NCBI RefSeq assembly: GCF_000260795.1
Contig: NZ_AJGU01000003.1
Span: 62,001 to 126,000 of the forward strand
Direction of reading: 5' to 3'
Length of the DNA stretch: 64,000 nt
From: Treponema sp. JC4
Lineage (GTDB): Bacteria > Spirochaetota > Spirochaetia > Treponematales > Treponemataceae
This document shows positions 53,539 through 62,458 of this stretch, piece by piece (position 1 is the stretch's first letter; each line of letters opens with the position of its first letter). The notes beneath the pieces were generated by a model. The model saw nothing but the letters and a program-made list of their open reading frames with translations, searched no databases and was not told the DNA's origin. The translations under genes were made by a program, and so were the position numbers.

Positions 53539-55980
53539 TTATTTTACTTCCCGGCTCTTATGGCAGGCAAAATACAAAATCTGCTTTTCCTTTGCCATCT
53601 GCTTTAATAAAGCCAGCGCGTGATTAATTTTTTCATCATCAAGATTTACAAAAGGATCATCAAGAATTACAGGAGGCTTTTCGTCCTTAAAAAGCGCATC
53701 AACAAGAGCCATTCGGGAACAGAAATTAACCAAATCCTTATAGCCGTCGCTAAGATACTGGCTTTCGCGGAGTTTTCCGTTTTCATCAAGGCAAACCTTA
53801 AGATCAGTATCAATCACAAGTTTTTTTGAAAGAGAGCCAGCCTTTTCTTCAGCGTCAATCATCGCAAGATATTTTGCAAAGCCTTCCTTCATAGGATCGC
53901 TGTAATTTGCATCAAGTTCTTCTTTTGCACGCTTTAAAAAGTCCATTGTCTGTAAAAGAATCTGATGCTGACCTGTTTTTTCCTGCTTTTCTACAGCAAG
54001 TCGTTCAATTTCGTTTTCAATATCATCTTTCTTTTCTATGAGTGAATTATTATCATTCATTTTTTTCTGATATTCAGCTCGAAGGGCAATTCTTTCATTT
54101 ACATGATGATTTATTGAATCCAGTTCAGCCTTAAGCTGCTCGTTCAATTTTTCAGGCTTTTTAAGCGAAGCTAAGGATTTTACGTCATTCTGAGGGTTAG
54201 CCTCAAAATCACGGACTTTTGCCTCTGCCTGTCTGATATAAGCATCTGCATTTTTCAAATCATTAATTCTGTCATGAAGTTCCCGTACCTGAGCCGTATA
54301 ATCCAGAGTTTTTTCCGTTTTATACTGACTCAGAATCTGCAGAAGCTTTTCTTTTATCTCCGTCTGAAGCTGAATATTCTGACTGCTGCTATTTATACGT
54401 TTTTCAAGTTCAGAAAACTTATTCATTTTTTCATTGAGGATTTGAATTTCTGTAGGAATAGAAGAAATGTCATCTGTTTTGCAGAAGCGTTTTACAAAAG
54501 CACGAAGTTCTGTTTCATATTCCGATGCCATTTTTGGTTGAGCCTGCAGCCAGTCAAAATGCTCTTTTGATTTCTGCTGGAGTTTGGAATAGCGGTCAAA
54601 CTCAACTTCCCGCTGAATAAGCGCCGCAAGCTCTTCAGGACTTGTTTTTGCTGCCCGTCCGCTGACAAATCCAAGAAGGAAAAATATCACGGCAAGGCCA
54701 AAGGCAAGAGCACCCACCAACAAAGGTAAGCCCTGCATAAAACAAAGAGAGGCAGCAAGAAGGCTTACAAAACCAAGTCCCATAAATATTGCAGGAAGAA
54801 GGCTTTTCCCCTTTTCTGACTTTTCCTTTGAAGATCTTCCTGCTGCGGCAGAAGATTTGTTATCCTTATCAGAGAATTTCTGTTTTAGTTCCTTATAATC
54901 AGCCTCTTCTGCAGGCGTAAGTTTTTTTTCACTTTCCTGCTGCTTAAAAAGTCTGAATTGGCCGTCAGTTTTAAGGCAGGAATCGATCTGCTCTTTTGAA
55001 GGAATATCGCCTGCAAAATAATTTTTCAGACTTTCATACTGATCTTTTTCACTCTGAGTCATCTGACCGCTTTTAAGATTTGCCGCAAGGGTCGTGTAGG
55101 AAGCTGAGATTTCATCAATTTCTTTTAAGACCTCCGGCTCCGGCACCTTTCCGTTAAAGAAGGCTTCCAGTGCCGCCTTCCCTTTTTTCGCCTCTTCCAG
55201 ATCTTTTTTGAGTCCTTCGTAGCGTAATTTTCCTTCGAACTTTGCAAGTTCAGTAAGTTCTCGGGTCAAAGCCTGCTGCTGCATTTTATATTTTTCTATT
55301 TCAGAGTCCAGTGCAGCAGTCTTTTTTTCATACTCTTCGTTCTGTATTTCCTTTGCTTTTATTTCCTCAAGACTTTCGCGGTCACAGTCAATCTGAGTCT
55401 GAATTTCAAAAAGCTGACCGATTTTTCCTTTTTTTGCCTTAAGGGCAGTTGCCTTTTTATCCAGGGCAAGCATAGCCTTATCAAAAGAAGCAACATCTCC
55501 GGCTTCTACAAGATTATTGAGACGGGCAGAAATATCAGTTGAACCCGCAGGAGATTCGCTTAGCACAAGGTGAACACTGCGTCCGTAAGTTTCGCGGTTA
55601 ATTCCAAAAAGTTCGCTACCCAAATCTGAAGTAAAATCTGAACTGGGACGGTTAGTTTTCAAATCCCGAAGCTCAAAAGTATCATCATTTTTTTTAGGTC
55701 CGAAGCTTCTTGTAACAAGATAAATTTTTCCCTTATAAGAAAACTCAAGGCTTCCGCCGTATTGGCCGCCCTGCCAGGGTGCGTATTTCAGTTTTTCATT
55801 TTTTTCCAGATCTTTAGAAGTTGTGTACTCCATTCCATAGAACATGGCCTTTATAAAAACCGAAAGGGTTGTTTTTCCCCAGCCATTTTCGTGAATAAAG
55901 GTGTTGAGCCCGCTTTTAAAATCCACCTCATAATTGCTAAGCTTTCCAAAATTTGTGATATGAGCCTTAATCAGTTCCAT
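53539..55980 (-). CDS. SbcC/YhaN-like SMC-type ATPase
   Basis: This is an 813-residue protein. The N-terminal ATP-binding half has FIHENGWGKTTLSV (Walker A) and the C-terminal half has PPVILDDPFVNLDD (Walker B). Long coiled coils lie between, with an unusual hydrophobic pair of helices near residues 390-450 (LLAASLCFMQGLPLLVGALA), a YhaN-like feature. It pairs with the nuclease-like gene upstream, whose stop overlaps its ATG (TGATG). The pair resembles SbcD/SbcC and should act on DNA ends or structures. Confidence 0.86.
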   Translation of the reverse strand: MELIKAHITNFGKLSNYEVDFKSGLNTFIHENGWGKTTLSVFIKAMFYGMEYTTSKDLEKNEKLKYAPWQGGQYGGSLEFSYKGKIYLVTRSFGPKKNDDTFELRDLKTNRPSSDFTSDLGSELFGINRETYGRSVHLVLSESPAGSTDISARLNNLVEAGDVASFDKAMLALDKKATALKAKKGKIGQLFEIQTQIDCDRESLEEIKAKEIQNEEYEKKTAALDSEIEKYKMQQQALTRELTELAKFEGKLRYEGLKKDLEEAKKGKAALEAFFNGKVPEPEVLKEIDEISASYTTLAANLKSGQMTQSEKDQYESLKNYFAGDIPSKEQIDSCLKTDGQFRLFKQQESEKKLTPAEEADYKELKQKFSDKDNKSSAAAGRSSKEKSEKGKSLLPAIFMGLGFVSLLAASLCFMQGLPLLVGALAFGLAVIFFLLGFVSGRAAKTSPEELAALIQREVEFDRYSKLQQKSKEHFDWLQAQPKMASEYETELRAFVKRFCKTDDISSIPTEIQILNEKMNKFSELEKRINSSSQNIQLQTEIKEKLLQILSQYKTEKTLDYTAQVRELHDRINDLKNADAYIRQAEAKVRDFEANPQNDVKSLASLKKPEKLNEQLKAELDSINHHVNERIALRAEYQKKMNDNNSLIEKKDDIENEIERLAVEKQEKTGQHQILLQTMDFLKRAKEELDANYSDPMKEGFAKYLAMIDAEEKAGSLSKKLVIDTDLKVCLDENGKLRESQYLSDGYKDLVNFCSRMALVDALFKDEKPPVILDDPFVNLDDEKINHALALLKQMAKEKQILYFACHKSREVK

Positions 55981-57053
55981 CAGTTCATTCTCCCCGCAAG
56001 AGCCCGGATTCCCGTAATTATGATTTTTGATTTTTCTTCTTCGCTCAGCTCTTTCTGCGCCTTTACCAGACGGATAAACTCGCCTTTTAAGGAAACATCC
56101 TTTTCGTATTTTTCGTAATCAATCTTTGCTTCTGTCTGATTTTTAAATCTGATAAAATAAAAATTAGAAGCCAGAGCCACTTCATAAGAATCTGTTTCAA
56201 TTTCCGTATCTTCAGAAATCTCGCCCTTTAAATCAATCTGAACAATATCTTTTGGAGAAATTGCTGCCGTACGCTGGGCACAGGCCTTAAGGATTTCGTT
56301 ATAAGTCATTGTCCCGCTAAGGGGCACTTCAATCTCGTGAATTATACGCTGAGAATTCTTTATAAACTGTGTTTCAACCTTGCCGTCTTCAATATTCAAA
56401 AGTACAAAGCCCTTTTCTCCACATTCATCAAAACCCCGCCCTTCCAGGCAGCCCGGATAACACCAGACTCCACGACTGTCCAGTTTTTCAAGTCTGAAAT
56501 TATGAATGTGCCCAAGAGCCAGATAATCAATATTCTGATTAATAAGTTTTGGAAGGGAAATTACAGGAGCATCTTCTTTTGGCGCGTAGTCCGCGAGCTG
56601 TCCGTGGAGCATAACAATATTAGTTTTTCCCGCATCAAGCTTAAGCTGACTATAGGCGCTGGCTGGAATGGAAGCCCCAAACTCCCGGCCAGAAATTTCA
56701 ACCTGCCCATAGGAATAAGAAGTCCACCCCTCTTTAGAAAAAAGTTTAAGGTTAGGATAAGTTTCTTCTATATTAAATGCTTCATCATGATTTCCGCGAA
56801 GATATAAAAAATCAATCTGGGGATGATTTGAAATGATATAAAAAAGTCTGTTTTTAAGAGTTTTGTGCTGATTTTTCCCTGTATCAAAGAGGTCGCCCGA
56901 AATAATTATGACAGAAACCCCGTTTTCCTGGGCAAAATCTACCATGCGCCCAAAGGCATCTACAATTTCTTCCCTGCGCTGAGAGGCCAGCTTAGAAAAA
57001 TGACCTTTCATCGCAGAATCCGCATGAATATCTGCACAATGAATAATTTTCAT
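55980..57053 (-). CDS. SbcD/YhaO-like metallophosphoesterase, probable DNA exonuclease
   Basis: This 357-residue protein has all metallophosphatase motifs: CADIHADS (D-x-H), SGDLFDTG, RGNHDE, VMLHGQ and GHIHN. It resembles YhaO and Mre11/SbcD nucleases and is the partner of the SMC-like ATPase encoded next. TTGTTA-N18-TAAAAT on the minus strand (57066-57095 region) ends 6 nt before the ATG, so a leaderless mRNA is likely. Confidence 0.87.
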   Translation of the reverse strand: MKIIHCADIHADSAMKGHFSKLASQRREEIVDAFGRMVDFAQENGVSVIIISGDLFDTGKNQHKTLKNRLFYIISNHPQIDFLYLRGNHDEAFNIEETYPNLKLFSKEGWTSYSYGQVEISGREFGASIPASAYSQLKLDAGKTNIVMLHGQLADYAPKEDAPVISLPKLINQNIDYLALGHIHNFRLEKLDSRGVWCYPGCLEGRGFDECGEKGFVLLNIEDGKVETQFIKNSQRIIHEIEVPLSGTMTYNEILKACAQRTAAISPKDIVQIDLKGEISEDTEIETDSYEVALASNFYFIRFKNQTEAKIDYEKYEKDVSLKGEFIRLVKAQKELSEEEKSKIIITGIRALAGRMN

Positions 57054-57143
57054 ATTATTATTTTAACCGATTTAAATATGAAATAACAATAAAATTTTGC
57101 CACATGACTATTCATGGTGTAAAATATTCAATGGATTTAATAA

Positions 57144-58847
57144 ATGCTTTTTTATTACTATACGCTGCTTTTTATAAGCTCTATCTTATTAACAACATTT
57201 TTCTTTGCGAAATGGGGCCGCAACGTTTCCATTTATCTTTCTTTGATTTTTCTTTTAATCCCTCTTATCAATCTCTGTTATTTTAAATTTGCCCTTTCTA
57301 CCTCAACTTCCGAGGCACTTTTACTAAACGGTCTTTTGTATTTTTTAAACTTCGGACTTCAATTCTTCAGTTTTCTCTACGTTTTTACCTTCTGTAAAAT
57401 AAAGCTGAACCGTTACATTACCTCTTTCTGTTTTCTCCTCCTTTCCACAGGAATTGTTCTTATGGCCTTAAGCCCATGGACTATAGGAATTCTTTACAAG
57501 CAGGTATTTCTCAGAAACACAAACGGCATTGCCTATCTTAGAAAACAGTACACTTCTGTTCATACAATCTACTACTGCATTCTTGTTTTCTTTATCATAG
57601 TTGACTTTTTGATTATGCTGCTCAGTTTAAGAAAGAAACAGATTTCCCGCCGAAATGCTGCAGTAATGCTTCTTTCTTACAGTGTGATTTCCATTGCCTT
57701 TATTATTGGCCGTGCAATTGCTCCCGAATTAGACGTAATGCCTTGTTCCTACACAATTTTACAGATTATGCTGCTGGTTATGATTCGTCGTATCGCTCTT
57801 TACGATATTGACCTGATGACAAGTATTGCAATTCAGCAGAGTGAAACTATAGGCATTGCTTCTTTTGATAATGAACACCGCTATCTTGGCTGTAATTCAC
57901 TTGCAGAACAATTTTTTCCCGAATTCAAGAATCTTTATGTTGATTCCAGACTGGACTCTTCAACTGAATTCTTTTCGACCCTGAACCAACTGATGGACGC
58001 TGCTGACAGCCACAAGGGAATTGCAGAAACAACTCTGAATTTACAAAAGAAAAGTTTTAAAATTTCTGTTTCGAACCTTTATGTTTCCAGATTTTTTTCA
58101 AAAAAGCATAAACCGGCCGGACATCAGATTAAAATTGAAGACAATACACGCGAACAGCTTAATATTCGTCTTTTGAATAATTACAACGAAACCCTTACAA
58201 AAGAAGTAACAGAAAAGACCGAAAAGCTCGAAAATCTGATGGAACAGTTTGTCCTTGGAATGGCAGAAATGGTTCAAAACCGGGATAACAACACAGGAAA
58301 GCACATCCGCCGTACCCGTCAGATTGTAAAAATATTGACTGATGATATGAGGATAGAAAACCGTCTGGGACGCTCAAATAATTTTTATGAAAGCCTTGTA
58401 AAGGCCGCTCCTATGCATGATTTAGGAAAGATTGCCGTTGATGACCAGATTTTACGTAAGCCTGGCCGCTTTTCCCCGGAAGAATTTGAAATTATGAAAA
58501 CCCACGCTCAAAAAGGAGCAGAAATTGTAAGAAATATTTTTGAAGATTATGATGACAAGGAATTTGTTCAAGTCTGCGAAAATATTGCTCACTACCACCA
58601 CGAGCGTTTTGACGGATCCGGATACCCTGAAGGATTAAAGGGAACTAAAATTCCTCTGGAAGCCCGCATAATGGCAATTGCCGATGTTTATGATGCTCTG
58701 GTAAGTGAACGCTGCTATAAAAAAGCAATTCCACCGGAGGAAGCCTTTAAGATAATCCAGGATGGAATGGGCATTCATTTTGACCCTATGCTGAATTATT
58801 ACTTCCTCCGCTGCCGGGAAAAGATTGAAGAATATTATAAATCCTAA
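57144..58847 (+). CDS. 7TM-sensor HD-GYP cyclic di-GMP phosphodiesterase
   Basis: This is a 567-residue protein. Seven hydrophobic helices in residues 1-225 resemble the histidine-kinase-associated 7TM sensor, followed by a PAS-like segment (about 235-345), a short coiled coil and an HD-GYP domain with His425-Asp426 (HDLGKIAV) and HHERFDGSGYPEGLKG. HD-GYP enzymes hydrolyse cyclic di-GMP. With the GGDEF-EAL protein at 36976-39444 it adds to this organism's cyclic di-GMP network. It converges on the ohrR gene with a 4-nt overlap. Confidence 0.88.
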   Translation: MLFYYYTLLFISSILLTTFFFAKWGRNVSIYLSLIFLLIPLINLCYFKFALSTSTSEALLLNGLLYFLNFGLQFFSFLYVFTFCKIKLNRYITSFCFLLLSTGIVLMALSPWTIGILYKQVFLRNTNGIAYLRKQYTSVHTIYYCILVFFIIVDFLIMLLSLRKKQISRRNAAVMLLSYSVISIAFIIGRAIAPELDVMPCSYTILQIMLLVMIRRIALYDIDLMTSIAIQQSETIGIASFDNEHRYLGCNSLAEQFFPEFKNLYVDSRLDSSTEFFSTLNQLMDAADSHKGIAETTLNLQKKSFKISVSNLYVSRFFSKKHKPAGHQIKIEDNTREQLNIRLLNNYNETLTKEVTEKTEKLENLMEQFVLGMAEMVQNRDNNTGKHIRRTRQIVKILTDDMRIENRLGRSNNFYESLVKAAPMHDLGKIAVDDQILRKPGRFSPEEFEIMKTHAQKGAEIVRNIFEDYDDKEFVQVCENIAHYHHERFDGSGYPEGLKGTKIPLEARIMAIADVYDALVSERCYKKAIPPEEAFKIIQDGMGIHFDPMLNYYFLRCREKIEEYYKS

Positions 58848-59290
58848 CAGTTAAGTATCTTATACAAAAGCTTGTAAAGAGTTTCAGCTTCTTCCTGATT
58901 AAGATTAACACAGCCGCCAATCTGTTGTGGAACAGTACAGGCTTTTTCGCGAAGAGCCTGACCTTCCTCTGTAATTGCAACCATTACAATGCGCTCGTCG
59001 CTCTTACTGCGGGTACGACGCAAAAGGTTCTTTTTTTCCATTGATTTTAAAAGCGGAGAAAGAGTACCTGTATCCAGAAAAAGACGGCTGCCAAGTTCGG
59101 TTACCTTAAGTTCTTTTTCTTCCCACAAAACCATCATTACGATGTACTGGGTGTAAGTTAAATCCAGTTCTTTTAGAAGCGGCGTATATTTGCGAAGGAT
59201 TTCTCGGGATGCCGCATATAATGGAAAGCAAAGCTGATTTTTTAATAAAAGGCAGTCATATTTAGAATACTGGTTTTCTATGTCGCTCAT
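58844..59290 (-). CDS. ohrR: OhrR-type MarR family peroxide-sensing repressor
   Basis: This 148-residue winged-helix regulator has the N-terminal LLLKNQLCFPLYA, with Cys21 at the position of the peroxide-sensing Cys of OhrR, and the DNA-binding region ELGSRLFLDTGTLSPLLKSM plus wing RTRSKSDERIV. Other Cys residues near the C-terminus (TVPQQIGGCVNLN, ILNC) could form the disulphide of 2-Cys types. It is the last gene of the operon with thioredoxin-reductase-like and glutathione-peroxidase genes. A palindrome at 60830-60847 is its likely operator, giving autoregulation. Confidence 0.88.
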   Translation of the reverse strand: MSDIENQYSKYDCLLLKNQLCFPLYAASREILRKYTPLLKELDLTYTQYIVMMVLWEEKELKVTELGSRLFLDTGTLSPLLKSMEKKNLLRRTRSKSDERIVMVAITEEGQALREKACTVPQQIGGCVNLNQEEAETLYKLLYKILNC

Positions 59291-60192
59291 TTTTTAAGAC
59301 CTCTAACATATTCTACCGCACTTAAGCCTGCTACGCCACCTTCATATACAGCTTTACATACCTGTAAAAGTCCGCCGTTTACGTTACCGCAGGAATATAC
59401 GCCTGGAGCATTTGTTGCCATTTTTTCATCAGTTGCAATGCTGTCGCCGTTGAGGGTAAGACCGAGTTTTTTAGCGAAGTCTGCACCGCCTGCAGAGCCA
59501 AGGGCAACAAAGAAGCCATCTGTGGCAAGTTCGCTGCCATCTTCAAATACGATGCTTTCTACCTTGCCTTCGCCTTTGATTTCAGAAAGCTTCTGCTTAT
59601 TAAGCTGGATTTTTTCTGCTGCCCCACCCTTTGCTTTTTCTTCTTCCAAAAGAGAAGTAATCTCAGAATCGTCCATGCCGTTTGTCAGGATGGTAACCGA
59701 CTCCGCCATATTTGCAAGATGCATGGCTTCTTCCAGAGCATAAAGTTTGTTTCCAAGTACGCAAACCTTCTTTTTTCTATAGAAGAAACCGTCACAAACA
59801 GCACAGTAGCTTACGCCCTTTCCTTCGTGTTCTAAAAGACCTTTAAGGTTTGGACGGAGCTTTTTATTTCCGGTTGCAAGAATAACTGCATTACCTTCGT
59901 AATCCCCGCCAGTTGAAGATACCATGTACGAATTCTGACTTGCCATCTGAATGTTTGTTACTTCTGAATCAAGAACTTCTATACCAAGATTTTTTGCCTG
60001 CTTAATTCCCGCAGCATACAAATCAGGGCCAGAAATTCCATTTTCAAAACCGTAGTAATTATCAATTTTATGAGCTTTATCCAGCTGACTTTCGCCATGG
60101 TAAAGCACTACAACATTCAGATTTGCACGTTTAGCGTAAAGAGCCGCAGAAATACCTGCCGGTCCCGCTCCAATTACAATTACATCGTACAT
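59287..60192 (-). CDS. Thioredoxin-reductase-like flavoprotein
   Basis: This 301-residue flavoprotein has the FAD motif VIGAGPAGISAAL, redox pair Cys130/Cys133 (SYCAVCDG) and the second FAD motif (NAPGVYSCGNVNGG). The NADPH-binding loop is degenerate: VCVLGNKLYALEEA instead of GGGxSAxEEA, and the basic residues for the 2'-phosphate are missing. It may use NADH, ferredoxin or a flavin donor. It should reduce a thioredoxin or the peroxidase encoded upstream. Its stop overlaps the ohrR start. Confidence 0.88.
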   Translation of the reverse strand: MYDVIVIGAGPAGISAALYAKRANLNVVVLYHGESQLDKAHKIDNYYGFENGISGPDLYAAGIKQAKNLGIEVLDSEVTNIQMASQNSYMVSSTGGDYEGNAVILATGNKKLRPNLKGLLEHEGKGVSYCAVCDGFFYRKKKVCVLGNKLYALEEAMHLANMAESVTILTNGMDDSEITSLLEEEKAKGGAAEKIQLNKQKLSEIKGEGKVESIVFEDGSELATDGFFVALGSAGGADFAKKLGLTLNGDSIATDEKMATNAPGVYSCGNVNGGLLQVCKAVYEGGVAGLSAVEYVRGLKK

Positions 60193-60239
60193 GGTTTCCT
60201 CCTTGTCTAAGGCGGCCGGTCAGAGCCGCCGGTGTTCTA

Positions 60240-60779
60240 TTACAAAAGGCCTGCTACCTTATCATCAATCTTCTTTGGTTCAACAGTAGACTCAAAGCGT
60301 TCAATAACATTACCTTCGCGGTCAACAAGGAACTTTGTAAAATTCCATTTGATGTTAGGATTGTTCTCATAATCAGGGTCTATTTTTGAAACCACTGCCT
60401 TCATGATAGCGCCTTTTACTCCTGTAAAACCTGTAAAGCCTTTCTGTGCTTTAAGATAATTATACAGCGGAATTGCGTTTTCGCCATTCACTTCGATTTT
60501 CTTAAACTGATCAAAAGTTGTGTGATACTTCATCGTACAGAACTCGTGGATTTCATCATCATCACCAGGAGCCTGATGTCCAAACTGGTCACAAGGGAAG
60601 TCTAAAATCTCAAGTCCCTTATCGTGATACTTCTGATAGAGTTCTTCCAAACCCTTATACTGAGGCGTAAAACCACAGCCTGTGGCAGTATTTACAATCA
60701 AAAGAACCTTTCCTTTGAATTCCGATAAAGAAACTTCGTTTCCTTTTCTGTCCATTACCTTAAAATCATAAATTCCCAT
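60240..60779 (-). CDS. Glutathione-peroxidase family (Cys type)
   Basis: This 179-residue enzyme has the family motif NTATGCGFTPQY with peroxidatic Cys35, then DFPCDQFGHQAPG and WNFTKFLVDREG. Cys-type members usually use thioredoxin rather than glutathione, which fits the reductase gene 47 nt downstream. It heads the peroxide-defence operon; promoter and palindromic operator overlap just upstream. Confidence 0.93.
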   Translation of the reverse strand: MGIYDFKVMDRKGNEVSLSEFKGKVLLIVNTATGCGFTPQYKGLEELYQKYHDKGLEILDFPCDQFGHQAPGDDDEIHEFCTMKYHTTFDQFKKIEVNGENAIPLYNYLKAQKGFTGFTGVKGAIMKAVVSKIDPDYENNPNIKWNFTKFLVDREGNVIERFESTVEPKKIDDKVAGLL

Positions 60780-60827
60780 ATTTCACCTCACTTTACAGCA
60801 GAATTCCGCTATGTTTTTCTTGCCTTA

Positions 60828-60856
60828 TTTATATTGTATACAATATAGTTTGTCAA
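60828..60856 (-). promoter_or_regulatory. Sigma70-type promoter of the peroxide-defence operon
   Basis: On the minus strand TTGACA (60856-60851) and TATAAA (60833-60828) are exactly 17 nt apart. The spacer is filled by the palindromic operator. Confidence 0.8.
60830..60847. promoter_or_regulatory. Perfect palindrome, probable OhrR operator
   Basis: TATATTGTATACAATATA is a perfect 18-bp palindrome lying between and over the promoter boxes. Known OhrR/MarR operators are AT-rich palindromes of this kind, and an OhrR gene ends the operon, so repression relieved by peroxide is inferred. Confidence 0.75.
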
Positions 60857-60924
60857 CATATTTTAGCAAATTTTTAGTAAAAATTAAATTTTGTTATTTA
60901 ACTTTCTATGTTACTATTTAAGGG

Positions 60925-62442
60925 ATGAAGACGACAGTCAGATTTATAACATATAGTTTTCTCGTTATAGCAGCATTTTTAGCCATCTCCTGCGAAATGG
61001 GCCTTGCCCTTAACTCTTCTTCTGACAGCATATATTCGCAAAGCGAAATCATTGATTCAGCAGATTTTGTAGAAGAAACTGAAGTCCTTTTTATGATGTA
61101 TCTGGACGGAGATAACAACCTGAACAATGTAGCCTGGTATAATGTTGCCTACGCACAATTCGGACTGACTTCTGCTGATACCAGCAAAATCAGTGTTGTA
61201 GTACTGATTGACGGAAACACAGAAAAATGCACAAATCCGGTTGGCGATGGAAAATCCTACCTTTTGAAACTTGGAGCTTACAGCCGGAATGAATATGTAT
61301 ACAGAGGAAATAATCTGGCTCTTTCTACTTATGTGTCAGCAAACACCGTGGATTACTCTGACACGGTAAACTGGATTTATAACAATAATCATGAAGTAGA
61401 TATGTCCAGCGGAGAAACTCTCTACAATTTCCTATATTGGTCAAAAAATCATTTCCAGGCAGAAAAGACAATTCTGGTCCTTCAGAATCACGGCGGCGGC
61501 CCTTACAATGAATTAACATCTTCTATTTCCAGCTCTGCCAGAAGCCTATGCTGGGACGAAACCACAGATGATGATAAATATCTATCTACAACAGATGTTG
61601 CGACAGCCATAAATCAAACCTTCGGTAAAATCGATATGCTTGTAGAGGATGTCTGCCTGCAGTGTTCAATTGAAGAGGTTTATGGTCTTCGAAATTCAGT
61701 TAACTATCTTGTTGCTTCTCCAAATACGACCTACGGTCCGACCTATAACTACGATCAGGTAATTCCTTTTGCCAGCACAAACAGCCCGAGCGTCGTCGAA
61801 ATTGGTAAAAAATTTATTGATTACAACTACGAAAAATGTAAAGACCTAACCCTTCGTCAGTCCAATACAAAATTAAATGACCCGTCCTGCATGGAACTTT
61901 CATTAACTCTGGTAGACTGTTCAAAAACTGATATTATTGAAGATATAAAAAAACAGACCAGCCAGCTTGCCGATGCAATTATGGAATCGGGAGACCGTAC
62001 AAGCCTGCTGGGACATATTGGAAAACTGAAAAGAAACAACAGCGGTTACTTTTACGGCTTCCTCTTTTCTGCTAGCTTTGTCTACACTAATGATCTGGGC
62101 GCCCTTTCCTATATGCTGATAAATGAAAACGACTCTGCTGTATCAGCAATTGCAGAAAACCTGCTTTCAGACCTTAGCAGCATAATTGTTTACGCATGGT
62201 CTGGCGGTAAAGAACATAACTGGTACTACAGCGGAGACAGCACCTACGGAGATCTGAACTCTTTTATAAATTCCGACGGAAGCTGCCCATTTGGTATTTC
62301 AATTACAGCAGCCCGCCTGACAGGAAAAGTAAGCAGCGGCAGAACAGGCTACGGTCCAAGCCTTGCAAACTACTCTTCCTGGTCAGAATTCGCACAAAAC
62401 AACAGTTGGGCAGATTTATTAGCAAATTACAAAAATAACTAA
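60925..62442 (+). CDS. Clostripain-family (C11) cysteine peptidase lipoprotein
   Basis: This is a 505-residue lipoprotein with lipobox LAISC (Cys23). Family marks are MMYLDGDNNLN, the catalytic His189 in LQNHGGGPYN and the catalytic Cys244 in VEDVCLQCSIEE. C11 enzymes cleave after Arg or Lys and are often secreted by gut bacteria. A TACTAT box ends 7 nt before the ATG, suggesting a leaderless mRNA. Confidence 0.88.
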   Translation: MKTTVRFITYSFLVIAAFLAISCEMGLALNSSSDSIYSQSEIIDSADFVEETEVLFMMYLDGDNNLNNVAWYNVAYAQFGLTSADTSKISVVVLIDGNTEKCTNPVGDGKSYLLKLGAYSRNEYVYRGNNLALSTYVSANTVDYSDTVNWIYNNNHEVDMSSGETLYNFLYWSKNHFQAEKTILVLQNHGGGPYNELTSSISSSARSLCWDETTDDDKYLSTTDVATAINQTFGKIDMLVEDVCLQCSIEEVYGLRNSVNYLVASPNTTYGPTYNYDQVIPFASTNSPSVVEIGKKFIDYNYEKCKDLTLRQSNTKLNDPSCMELSLTLVDCSKTDIIEDIKKQTSQLADAIMESGDRTSLLGHIGKLKRNNSGYFYGFLFSASFVYTNDLGALSYMLINENDSAVSAIAENLLSDLSSIIVYAWSGGKEHNWYYSGDSTYGDLNSFINSDGSCPFGISITAARLTGKVSSGRTGYGPSLANYSSWSEFAQNNSWADLLANYKNN

Positions 62443-62458
62443 TAAATGGCCCACCCCC

